64,000 bases of DNA from Burkholderia sp. BCC0322 (GTDB lineage Bacteria; Pseudomonadota; Gammaproteobacteria; Burkholderiales; Burkholderiaceae), in the NCBI RefSeq assembly GCF_902833045.1, contig NZ_CADFDU010000001.1, forward strand, positions 1,133,927 through 1,197,926, read 5' to 3'. Of this stretch, positions 41,927 to 49,926 are shown in pieces; position 1 is the first letter of the stretch; every line of letters begins with the position of its first letter. Below the pieces are notes generated by a model. It did no database searches. It saw nothing but the letters and a program-made list of their open reading frames with translations, and had not been told where the DNA came from. The translations under genes and the position numbers were made by a program.

Positions 41927-41956
41927 CCGGGCGGGCAGCGAGCGTTGCCCGCCCGG
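41927..41956 (+). other. Intercistronic hairpin between bceF and bceG
   Basis: CCGGGCGGGCA and TGCCCGCCCGG form a perfect 11-bp stem with an 8-nt loop, 16 bp after the bceF stop and 4 bp before the AGGAGAA ribosome site of bceG. No U-tract follows. With the bceE-bceF hairpin, it isolates the bceF message segment. Confidence 0.78.
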
Positions 41957-41974
41957 CCGACAGGAGAACCAACG

Positions 41975-42934
41975 ATGAAAATTTCCGTGCTCGTTCCGAC
42001 CTATCGGCGTCCCGCCGACCTCGCGCGCTGCCTGCTGGCGCTGCAGCGGCAGCATCGGCTGCCCGACGAGGTGATCGTCGTCGCGCGCCCGGAGGATGAC
42101 GCCACGCACGAACGGCTCGCCGATCCGGCGGTCGGCGGCGCGCTGCCGCTGCGCATCGTGCCGGTCGACGTGCCGGGCCAGGTCGCTGCGCTGAACAAGG
42201 GGCTCGACTCGGCGAACGGCGACGTCGTCGCGATCACCGACGACGACGCCGCCCCCCGCCCCGACTGGCTCGCGCGCGTCGTATCGGTGTTCGAGGCCGA
42301 CCCGCGCGTGGGTGCGGTGGGCGGGCGCGACTGGGTGCACGAGAAGGGCCGCGTGCTCGACGAATCGCGCGAACTCGTCGGCCAGCTCACGCTGTCCGGC
42401 AAGATCGTCGGCAATCATCATCTCGGCGTCGGCGGCCCGCGCGAAGTCGACATGCTGAAAGGCGCGAACATGAGCTACCGCCGTGCCGCGATCGAGCGGC
42501 TGCGCTTCGACACGCGGCTGCGAGGCGCCGGTGCGCAGGTGCACAACGACATGGGTTTCAGCATGCAGGTGCAGCGCGACGGCTGGAAGCTCGTCTACGA
42601 CCCGGCGATCGCGGTCGATCATTTTCCGGCGGAGCGCTTCGACGACGACCGGCGCGATGCCGCGTCGCTGAATGCGATCAGCAACGGCGCGTACAACCTG
42701 CACCTGATCCTGCGCGAGCACCTTCCGCCGGTCCGGCGCGAGATCGCGTGGTGGTGGTGGACGCTGGTCGGTACGCGCGTCTACCCGGGCCTCGCGCACG
42801 TGCTGCTGTCGCTGCCTACGGCGAAGCGCGAGCGGATCCGGGCGCATTGGCGCGCGGTGCGCCGCGGCGCGCGCGATGCCCGCCGCGCGAACCTTGCCCC
42901 CCATCGTGCGGCGATGCCGCCGGTGACGTCTTGA
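41975..42934 (+). CDS. bceG: BceG, family 2 glycosyltransferase
   Basis: A 319-residue GT-A fold glycosyltransferase. SVLVPTYRRPADLARCLLALQ at the N-terminus and AITDDDAAPRPDWLARV near 88-104 carries the metal-binding DDD. GANMSYRRAAIERL lies near 166. It should add one sugar to the lipid-linked cepacian repeat unit. The ribosome site AGGAG is 9 nt upstream of the ATG. Sugar and acceptor cannot be deduced. The protein ends in a basic, alanine-rich tail. Confidence 0.9.
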   Translation: MKISVLVPTYRRPADLARCLLALQRQHRLPDEVIVVARPEDDATHERLADPAVGGALPLRIVPVDVPGQVAALNKGLDSANGDVVAITDDDAAPRPDWLARVVSVFEADPRVGAVGGRDWVHEKGRVLDESRELVGQLTLSGKIVGNHHLGVGGPREVDMLKGANMSYRRAAIERLRFDTRLRGAGAQVHNDMGFSMQVQRDGWKLVYDPAIAVDHFPAERFDDDRRDAASLNAISNGAYNLHLILREHLPPVRREIAWWWWTLVGTRVYPGLAHVLLSLPTAKRERIRAHWRAVRRGARDARRANLAPHRAAMPPVTS

Positions 42935-42983
42935 ACGCGCCGCGCGCGCCACGCCGCGCGGCCGAACCCGGAGAAGGGCTCGA

Positions 42984-44120
42984 ATGACTGCAACCAAGGT
43001 TCACGTTCACCTGTTTTACGGCGCCGATCCGCGTACCTACCGGAAAGGCGAGAACATCGGCTGTCTGTACGGTTATCACCATGCCGAATCCGACGAATTC
43101 CGGCTGACCTATTCGCAGGATGCCGGCGAGAGCCGCGTCGCCAGCCTCGCGCGCCGCGCGCTGAAGGCGGTGCTCGGCTTCGACGTCGTGCATGCGTGGC
43201 GCAACCGCGCCGCGCTGCTGAACACCGACGTGATCTGGACGCACACGGAACAGGAGCATCTGGCTGCTGCGCTGATCCTGAAGCTCGCCGGTGCGCAGGG
43301 CAAGCGCCCGCTGCTGCTCGCACAGAGCGTCTGGCTGTTCGACAAGTGGGGCAGCTTCGGCGGCCCGCGGCGCTGGCTGTACCGCAAGCTGCTCGCGCGT
43401 GCCGACGCGTTGACCACGCTCGCCCGCGACAACGCCGAGCTGTGCCGCCGCTACCTCGGGCGCGATGCCGAGTTCGTCTACTACGGGCTGAATACGCAGG
43501 ATTTCCCGATTACCGAGCCGCGGCACTGGCAACCGAACCGGCCGCTGCGGATCGCGGCGATCGGCAACGACCGCGACCGCGACTGGCGCACCTTCCTCGC
43601 CGCGTTCGGCGGCGACGAACGCTACGACGTGCGGCTCGCGACGCGGCGTCGCGTGCCGCGCGAGTGGCATGCGCCGAACGTGAAGATCGGCTCGGCATCG
43701 GGGCTCGCGAAGCAGCACGAGCTGTACGCGTGGGCCGACGTGATCGTCGTGCCGCTGCGGCCGAACTTCCACGCGTCGGGCATCACGGTGATGCTCGAGG
43801 CGGCCGCCGTCGGCAAGCCGATGATCGTGTCCGACGTCGGCGGGCTCGGCGACTACTTCCCGCCCGATACGGCCGCCTATGTGCCGGCCTTCGACGCGCA
43901 GGCGATGCGCCAGGCCGCCGATCGCTTCGCGGCCGATCCGGTCGCGGCGCTCGGCTGCGCGCGGGCCGCCGCCGCGTGCCTGCGCGAGCGCGACCTGACC
44001 ACGCAGGCGTTCGCCGAGCAGCACGTGCGGATCACGCGCGACATGCTGCGCCGGCGCCGCACGCCGGCAGCCGCGGGCCTGGCGATGCCGCTCGCGGATT
44101 CGCGCCCGTCGTCGCGGTGA
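42984..44120 (+). CDS. bceH: BceH, family 4-type glycosyltransferase
   Basis: A 378-residue GT-B fold protein. The C-terminal half has GSASGLAKQHELYAWADVIVVPLRPNFHASGITVMLEAAAVGKPMIVSDVGG, with the E-X7-E-like region of family 4 retaining transferases. The N-terminal half (VHLFYGADPRTYRKGENIGCLYGYHHAES) is less typical. It should add one sugar in the cepacian repeat. The ATG has a GGAGAAGG site. It starts 49 bp after bceG, with a weaker GC hairpin between (42940-42961). Confidence 0.88.
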   Translation: MTATKVHVHLFYGADPRTYRKGENIGCLYGYHHAESDEFRLTYSQDAGESRVASLARRALKAVLGFDVVHAWRNRAALLNTDVIWTHTEQEHLAAALILKLAGAQGKRPLLLAQSVWLFDKWGSFGGPRRWLYRKLLARADALTTLARDNAELCRRYLGRDAEFVYYGLNTQDFPITEPRHWQPNRPLRIAAIGNDRDRDWRTFLAAFGGDERYDVRLATRRRVPREWHAPNVKIGSASGLAKQHELYAWADVIVVPLRPNFHASGITVMLEAAAVGKPMIVSDVGGLGDYFPPDTAAYVPAFDAQAMRQAADRFAADPVAALGCARAAAACLRERDLTTQAFAEQHVRITRDMLRRRRTPAAAGLAMPLADSRPSSR

Positions 44121-44130
44121 GAGCGGATCG

Positions 44131-45597
44131 ATGAGTACGATTGCCGCCGAACGCGCGCCGTCGCGCAAACGCAACCGGCTTCCCGAGCCGAAACACTGGG
44201 TCGGACAGGCCGGGCTGTGGACGTTCACGGCCGCGCTGATCGCCATTCACCAGGGCAAGGTGCTGACGCTCGCGTTTCCGGTGCTGGCCATCGCGGTCGG
44301 CATTTGGCTGTATTTCAAGAGCCCGGCGCGCTATGTCGGCTTCATGTGGTGGGTGTGGTTCCTGAGCCCGGAAGTGCGGCGTCTCGCCGACTGGTCGAAG
44401 GGCGCGTTCACGCCGACCAGCCTGATCCAGGTCGCGCCGCTCGCGGTGACGATGATCGCCGGTCTCGGGCTGATCCGGCATTACCGCGTGCTCGCGCAGC
44501 GGCGCGGGATCCCGATCCTGCTGATGCTGTTCGGGCTCACCTATGCGTACCTCGTCGGGATCGTGTCGAGCGGCGTGATGGCCGCGACCTACGACCTCGC
44601 GAACTGGGTGTACCCGGTGCTGATCGGCTTTCACATCATGGTCAACGCGCGCGACTACCCCGAGTACCGTGACGTGCTGCTGTCCACGTTCATGTGGGGC
44701 ATGCTCGTGATGGGTGTCTACGGCGTCGTGCAGTACTTCGTGATGCCGCAGTGGGACGTGCTGTGGATGATCGGTTCCGACATGGGCTCGCAGGGCGAGC
44801 CGGTGCCGTACGGCGTGCGCGTGTTCAGCACGATGAACTCGTCGGGCCCGTTCGCGTTCGCGATGATGGGCGCGCTGGTGTTCGTGCTCGCGGCGCCGCA
44901 GAAGATCCGCTGGTTCGCCGGGGCGGCCGGCTTCGTGTCGTTCGCGCTGTGTCTCGTGCGCTCGACGTGGGGCGGCTGGGTGATCGCGCTGGCGATCCAG
45001 CTCGCGCAGTCGAACAACCGCGTGCGGATGCGGATCCTGATCAGCGGCGTCGTGCTGGTCGGGCTGTGCGTGCCGTTGCTGACCGTCGGGCCGGTGGCCG
45101 ATCGTCTCGGCCAGCGTCTGCAGTCGATCACGAACCTGAAGGACGACCGCAGCTACGACGACCGCAACAAGTTCTACGCCACCTTCGCGCAGACGGCGTT
45201 CACCGACGTTGCCGGCGAAGGGATGGGCGCGACGGGGGCATCCACGAAGCTGTCGAGCGACAGCGGCGAGCTCGGCAAGTACGGCAGCTTCGACAGCGGC
45301 GTGATGAACGTGCCGTTCGTGCTCGGCTGGCCCGGCACGCTGCTGTACCTCTCGGGCGTCGTGATGCTGTTCGGCCGCACGCTGCGCGCGGCGTTCAGGC
45401 TGCGCGAGGACAAGTTCGTCGGCGCGTGCCTGAGCCTGTGCCTGTCGACCTTCGCGATGCTCGTGTTCACGAACTCGCTGATCGGCACGGGCGGCCTGTT
45501 GATGTTCACAGCCATTTTTTCGATTCTTTCCGCGGCGCACTGGCAAAAGGCACAACGCCTGCTGGCCGCCGCGCGTTTACGGGGAGGCGTCCATTGA
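44131..45597 (+). CDS. bceI: BceI, Wzy-type polysaccharide polymerase
   Basis: A 488-residue membrane protein with about 10-12 helices. A large extracytoplasmic loop near 320-400 (LQSITNLKDDRSYDDRNKFYATFAQTAFTDVAGEGMGATG) is typical of the Wzy/O-antigen ligase superfamily. It should polymerise undecaprenyl-linked repeat units on the periplasmic side. It begins 10 bp after bceH. Its stop overlaps the TTG start of bceJ. As usual for polymerases, primary sequence is poorly conserved, so the call leans on topology and cluster position. Confidence 0.88.
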   Translation: MSTIAAERAPSRKRNRLPEPKHWVGQAGLWTFTAALIAIHQGKVLTLAFPVLAIAVGIWLYFKSPARYVGFMWWVWFLSPEVRRLADWSKGAFTPTSLIQVAPLAVTMIAGLGLIRHYRVLAQRRGIPILLMLFGLTYAYLVGIVSSGVMAATYDLANWVYPVLIGFHIMVNARDYPEYRDVLLSTFMWGMLVMGVYGVVQYFVMPQWDVLWMIGSDMGSQGEPVPYGVRVFSTMNSSGPFAFAMMGALVFVLAAPQKIRWFAGAAGFVSFALCLVRSTWGGWVIALAIQLAQSNNRVRMRILISGVVLVGLCVPLLTVGPVADRLGQRLQSITNLKDDRSYDDRNKFYATFAQTAFTDVAGEGMGATGASTKLSSDSGELGKYGSFDSGVMNVPFVLGWPGTLLYLSGVVMLFGRTLRAAFRLREDKFVGACLSLCLSTFAMLVFTNSLIGTGGLLMFTAIFSILSAAHWQKAQRLLAAARLRGGVH

Positions 45598-46778
45598 GAA
45601 TCGCGATCGTCACGCATGTCGTGCGGCATAACGACGGCCAGGGCCGCGTCAATTACGAAATCGCGCGCGCGGCGCTGGCCGAGCACTACGAGGTCACGCT
45701 GGTGGCGTCGCACGTCGCGCCGGAGCTGCTGGCCGACCCGCGCGTGCGCTGGGTGCCCGTGAAGGTCGGCGGCTTCTGGCCGTCGAATCTCGTCAAGCAG
45801 CAGGTGTTCGCGCTGAAGAGCGCGGCCTGGCTGCGCGCGCACCGCAGCGAGTACGACGTGCTGCACGTGAACGGCTTCATTTCGTGGATCAAGGCCGACG
45901 TGAATACCGCGCACTTCGTGCATGGCGGCTGGTTCAAGAGTCCGTACTATCCGTTCGGGCCGACGAAGGGGCTGTGGTCGGCTTACCAGTATGTCTATAC
46001 GCGCGTGAACACGACGCTCGAGCGCTGGGCGTACCGGCGTTCGCGCGCGATCACGGCCGTATCGCAGAAGGTGGCCGACGAGATCGCCGGGCTCGGCATC
46101 GACAGCCGCAAGATCAGCGTGATCTACAACGGTGTCGACGCCGGCGCGTTCGCGGGCGCAGGGGCCGACCGCGCCGCGTTCAAGCTGCCGGCCGATGCGT
46201 TCCTGCTGCTGTTCGTCGGCGACCTGCGCACGCCGCGCAAGAACCTCGGCACCGTGCTGAAGGCGGTGACGAAGCTGCCGGCGAACGTGCATCTGGCGGT
46301 GGCCGGCTATCTGCCCGGCAGCCCGTATCCGGAAGAGGCGCGCGCGCTCGGCATCGATTCGCGCGTGCATTTCCTCGGTCTCGTGAAAGACATGCCGACG
46401 CTGATGCGCTCGGTCGACGCCTACGTGTTTCCGTCGCGCTACGAAGCGATGAGCCTGTCGCTGCTCGAGGCGATGGCGGCCGGGCTGCCGGTCGTCACCG
46501 CGCGTACGGCGGGCGGAGCGGAAATCATCACGCGCGAATGCGGGATCGTGCTGGAGGATCCGGACGATCCGGCCGCACTCGCGCAGGCGATCGGCGCGCT
46601 CGCGGCATCGCGCGACACCTGTCGCGCGATGGGCGCGGCAGCCCGCGAATTGATGACCCGTTTCGGCTGGGCGCACATGGGCGCCCAGTATGTCGCGCTC
46701 TACCGGCGCATCGGCCAACCCTCGCAGCCGTCCGCTTTCGAGCGGGTCGAGCATGCGGTCACGCAGGAGCAGTCGTGA
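45594..46778 (+). CDS. bceJ: BceJ, family 4-type glycosyltransferase
   Basis: A 394-residue GT-B fold glycosyltransferase. It starts RIAIVTHVVRHNDGQGRVNYEIARA; the C-terminal donor domain shows VGDLRTPRKNLGTVLKAV and VFPSRYEAMSLSLLEAMAAGLPVVTARTAGGAEII with the E-X7-E motif. The likely start is TTG at 45594, which overlaps the bceI stop (TTGA) and has a strong GGGGAGG site; no nearby ATG fits. It should add one sugar to the cepacian repeat. The stop overlaps the bceK start by one base. Confidence 0.9.
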   Translation: MRIAIVTHVVRHNDGQGRVNYEIARAALAEHYEVTLVASHVAPELLADPRVRWVPVKVGGFWPSNLVKQQVFALKSAAWLRAHRSEYDVLHVNGFISWIKADVNTAHFVHGGWFKSPYYPFGPTKGLWSAYQYVYTRVNTTLERWAYRRSRAITAVSQKVADEIAGLGIDSRKISVIYNGVDAGAFAGAGADRAAFKLPADAFLLLFVGDLRTPRKNLGTVLKAVTKLPANVHLAVAGYLPGSPYPEEARALGIDSRVHFLGLVKDMPTLMRSVDAYVFPSRYEAMSLSLLEAMAAGLPVVTARTAGGAEIITRECGIVLEDPDDPAALAQAIGALAASRDTCRAMGAAARELMTRFGWAHMGAQYVALYRRIGQPSQPSAFERVEHAVTQEQS

Positions 46779-47944
46779 TGTCCCAATCTTCCCGGCCGAT
46801 CAAATCGTTGCAAATCGGCATGCACTGGTTCCCCGAACGCGCGGGCGGCCTTGACCGGATGTACTACTCGCTCGTCGGCGCGCTGCCGGGCGCGGGCGTC
46901 GAGGTGCGCGGGCTCGTTGCCGGCTCGCCGAAGGTCGCCGACGACACGGATGGCGCGATCCAGGGCTTCGGCCCCGCATCGGAATCGCTTGCGCGCCGGA
47001 TGCTCGCCGCGCGTCGCGCGCTGCGCGAGGAGATCCGCAGCGAGCGGCCGGACGTGATCTCGTCGCACTTCGCGCTGTACACGTTCCCGGGCCTCGACGT
47101 CACGCGCGGAATTCCGCAGGTGTCGCACTTCCAGGGGCCGTGGGCCGACGAAAGCCAGGTCGAGGGCGCCGCGTCGCTCGGGCAGCGCGCGAAGCGCTAT
47201 CTCGAACAGGCCGTCTATACGCGTTCGTCGCGGCTGATCGTGCTGTCGCAGGCCTTCGGCCAGATCCTGACGAACCGCTACGGAATCGAGCCGTCGCGCG
47301 TGCGCGTGATTCCCGGCTGCGTCGATACCGCGCAGTTCGATACGCCGCTCACACCGGCCGAGGCTCGGCACAAGTTGCAACTGCCGCAGGATCGGCCGAT
47401 CGTGCTGGCCGTGCGCCGGCTCGTGCGGCGCATGGGGCTGGAGGACCTGATCGATGCGATCGGCCTCCTCAAGCACCGTCACCCGGACGTGCTTTTGCTG
47501 ATCGCCGGCAAGGGCAAGATCGGCGAGGAACTGCAGCAGCGCATCGATGCGGCCGGGCTGCAGGACAACGTGAAGCTGCTCGGCTTCGTGCCCGACAACC
47601 ATCTCGCGGCGCTGTACCGCGCGGCGACGGTCAGCGTCGTGCCGACGGTCGCGCTCGAAGGCTTCGGGCTGATCACCGTCGAATCGCTCGCGTCCGGCAC
47701 GCCCGTGCTGGTCACGCCAGTGGGCGGGCTGCCGGAGGCGGTTGCCGGGCTGTCCGACGATCTCGTGCTGCCGTCCACGGGCGCGGACGCGATCGCGGAA
47801 GGGCTCGGTGCCGCGTTGTCGGGCGCGATCACGCTGCCCGACGAGGCCGCGTGCAAGCGCTATGCACGTGATCATTTCGACAATGCGGTGATCGCGCGGC
47901 GCGTTGCCGGCGTGTACGAGGAGGCGATCCAGGCGGCAGGCTGA
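46778..47944 (+). CDS. bceK: BceK, family 4-type glycosyltransferase
   Basis: A 388-residue GT-B fold glycosyltransferase. The N-terminal half has GMHWFPERAGGLDRMYYSLVGALPGAGVEV, and the C-terminal half RRLVRRMGLEDLIDAIGLLKHRHPDVLLLIAGKG and VVPTVALEGFGLITVESLASGTPVLVTPVGGLPEAV with the E-X7-E motif. It overlaps the bceJ stop by one base. It is the last gene of the rightward run, followed by a weak terminator. No flippase (Wzx) or acyltransferase gene is in this cluster; these must be encoded elsewhere. Confidence 0.9.
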   Translation: MSQSSRPIKSLQIGMHWFPERAGGLDRMYYSLVGALPGAGVEVRGLVAGSPKVADDTDGAIQGFGPASESLARRMLAARRALREEIRSERPDVISSHFALYTFPGLDVTRGIPQVSHFQGPWADESQVEGAASLGQRAKRYLEQAVYTRSSRLIVLSQAFGQILTNRYGIEPSRVRVIPGCVDTAQFDTPLTPAEARHKLQLPQDRPIVLAVRRLVRRMGLEDLIDAIGLLKHRHPDVLLLIAGKGKIGEELQQRIDAAGLQDNVKLLGFVPDNHLAALYRAATVSVVPTVALEGFGLITVESLASGTPVLVTPVGGLPEAVAGLSDDLVLPSTGADAIAEGLGAALSGAITLPDEAACKRYARDHFDNAVIARRVAGVYEEAIQAAG

Positions 47945-48017
47945 TCGCCCGCGGCGCGCAACCTGCGCGCCGAACCGGGAGCGGAACCGGCGCGCATGTG
48001 TGGCCGGTTCGCGTGCA

Positions 48018-48040
48018 GGCCCCCCATGGAGGGCCGGTTT
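48018..48040 (+). terminator. Weak terminator-like hairpin after bceK
   Basis: GGCCC pairs with GGGCC (48018-48022 / 48031-48035) with a mismatched centre, followed by GGTTTTCT. It is the best terminator candidate between bceK and the converging MFS gene, though imperfect. Confidence 0.35.
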
Positions 48041-48070
48041 TCTCCATTCGATACGCTGCGCCGGCATGTA

Positions 48071-49306
48071 TCACGCGCGCCTGAGCGTCGCGGCCCAGAC
48101 CCCGAGCGCCGCGACGCTCACGACCGCGCCGAGCACGCAGACGCCCGTCCAACCGGCGCGCGCATACATCATCGTCGACGCAATCGCGCCGAGCCCGCTG
48201 CCGGCCGAATAGAACAGCATGTAGCAGCCGACGAGGCGCGCATGCGCATCGGGCCGCGCACCGAGAATCATGCTCTGGTTGACGACGTGGACGGCCTGCC
48301 CGCCGACATCGAGCAGCACGATGCCGACGATCAGCCATGCAATCGACGTATCGCCGAACGCGAGCGGCAGCCACGAGCAGGCGAGCAGTGCGAGCGCGGC
48401 GCCGGTCGTCGCTTCGCCGCGCCCGCGATCCGCGAGCCGGCCCGCGCGCGCGGCGGCTGCCGCACCCAGCGCGCCGACGAGGCCGAACGCACCGATCTGC
48501 GTATGCGACATCGCGTGCGGCGGCGTGCTCAGCGGCAGCACCAGTGCGCTCCAGAAGATGCTGAACGCCGCGAACATCAGCAGCGCGATCAAGCCACGCA
48601 CGCGCAGCACGCGTTCGTCACGCAGCAACGACACCATCGATCGCAGCAGCGCCGCGTAGCCGATGCGCTCGCGCGGTGCGTGCTCGTCCGGCAACAGCCG
48701 CGACAGCACGACGAGCATCGCGATCGCGAGCGCACCCGACACCAGATAGACGGCTCGCCAGCCCGCGATGTCGGTGACGACGCCCGCCAGCGAGCGGGCG
48801 GCCAGCAACCCGACCACGACGCCGCCTTGTGCGGCACCCACCACGCGCCCGCGTTCGCCGGTGCCCGCGAGCGCGGCGGAGCACGCGATCAGCCCCTGCG
48901 TCATCGCGGTGCCGAGCAGCCCGACCGCGACCATGCCCGCCAGCAGCGCGACGCGCGTCGACGATGCGGCCACGCCGATGCAGGCCGCCGTCAGCAGCAG
49001 AAGCTGCACGGCGATCAGGCGCTTGCGGTTCAGCAGGTCGCCGAGCGGCACGACGAACAGCAGCGCGAGCGCACAGCCGAGTTGCGTCGCGGTGATCACG
49101 CCGCCGACGGCCGCCTGGGACACGCCGAAATCCCGCGCGATCGAATCGAGCAGCGGCTGCGCGTAGTACACGTTCGCGACACTGGCCGCGCAGCACACGG
49201 CCAGCAACGCGACGCGCGCGGCGGACAGGCGGCCGCCATCGGCCGGAGGCGCAGCATGTGTCGACACGTCTGCTGCAACGGTGCCGGAATGACAGGAAGA
49301 CGCCAT
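48071..49306 (-). CDS. MFS transporter (12-helix drug/metabolite efflux type)
   Basis: A 411-residue MFS protein with about 12 helices. SVANVYYAQPLLDSIARDFGVSQAAVGGVITATQLGCALALLFVVPLGDLLNRKRLI includes the loop 2-3 motif (GDLLNRKRL). It resembles the YnfM/NepI-like efflux group; substrate unknown. The ATG was chosen 31 bp after an earlier open frame without conserved residues. It is divergent from an HxlR-family regulator 154 bp away with a dyad between, so that regulator probably represses it. Confidence 0.85.
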   Translation of the reverse strand: MASSCHSGTVAADVSTHAAPPADGGRLSAARVALLAVCCAASVANVYYAQPLLDSIARDFGVSQAAVGGVITATQLGCALALLFVVPLGDLLNRKRLIAVQLLLLTAACIGVAASSTRVALLAGMVAVGLLGTAMTQGLIACSAALAGTGERGRVVGAAQGGVVVGLLAARSLAGVVTDIAGWRAVYLVSGALAIAMLVVLSRLLPDEHAPRERIGYAALLRSMVSLLRDERVLRVRGLIALLMFAAFSIFWSALVLPLSTPPHAMSHTQIGAFGLVGALGAAAAARAGRLADRGRGEATTGAALALLACSWLPLAFGDTSIAWLIVGIVLLDVGGQAVHVVNQSMILGARPDAHARLVGCYMLFYSAGSGLGAIASTMMYARAGWTGVCVLGAVVSVAALGVWAATLRRA

Positions 49307-49324
49307 GGGTTCCCTTGTGCAATG

Positions 49325-49343
49325 TAGTTGCAAATTGAAACTA
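49325..49343. promoter_or_regulatory. Candidate HxlR operator (TAGTT-N9-AACTA)
   Basis: TAGTTGCAAATTGAAACTA is a dyad with 5-bp arms in the short AT-rich gap between the divergent MFS and HxlR genes, 19 bp upstream of the MFS start. A further TAGTT half-site lies at 49363. The position suits repression of one or both genes. Confidence 0.5.
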
Positions 49344-49460
49344 GCGTGGAGTGTAGGAAAAGTAGTTTTAAAATGCAACCTGTTGTGCGGCGGGCGAGAC
49401 GTCCGTGCGCGGATGGTCGGCGTTGCCGCGAGGGCGGCCGGCAAGATTGCGGAGAGGAAC

Positions 49461-49913
49461 ATGGCCAGGCAGAAAAGTCTTGCGGATTCGCCGTGCCCGG
49501 TGGCGCGGGCGACCGATATCGTCGGCGATCGCTGGGCGTTGCTGATCGTGCGCGATGCGTTCGACGGCGTGCGCCGGTTCGGCGATTTCCGCGCGAGCCT
49601 CGGCGTGGCGAGCAACATCCTGTCCGACCGGCTGAAGATGCTGGTGGACGCGGGCGTGTTCGACGTCGTGCCGGCGTCGGACGGCAGCGCGTATCAGGAG
49701 TACGTGCTCACCAAAAAGGGCGAGGGGCTGTTTCCGGTGATCGTGATGCTGCGGCAGTGGGGCGAGGCGAATCTGTTTGCGCGCGGCGAGCCGCATTCGG
49801 TGCTGGTCGACCGCAGTACCGGGCGCGCGATCCGCAAGCTCGCGCTGCGGCATGAAGACGGCCGGCCGTTGAAGGCGGGCGAGACGGTTGTGAAGAAGGT
49901 CGGCGGCGCATGA
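49461..49913 (+). CDS. HxlR-family transcriptional regulator
   Basis: A 150-residue winged-helix regulator. CPVARATDIVGDRWALLIVRDAFDGVRRFGDF is the family hallmark, with the single conserved Cys at residue 12 often used for redox or electrophile sensing. ILSDRLKMLVDAGVF and YVLTKKGEGLFPVI follow. The C-terminus extends about 40 residues beyond the minimal domain. The ATG has a GGAGAGGAAC site. It is divergent from one MFS gene and convergent with another; regulation of the divergent one is more likely. Confidence 0.88.
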   Translation: MARQKSLADSPCPVARATDIVGDRWALLIVRDAFDGVRRFGDFRASLGVASNILSDRLKMLVDAGVFDVVPASDGSAYQEYVLTKKGEGLFPVIVMLRQWGEANLFARGEPHSVLVDRSTGRAIRKLALRHEDGRPLKAGETVVKKVGGA

Positions 49914-49926
49914 CCGCGCCCGAGGT

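Noticed and set aside
48071-49618. Longer start for the MFS gene upstream of 49306
   Set aside because: The added residues run through the divergent promoter and operator region and are not conserved in type; the ATG at 49306 fits the family.
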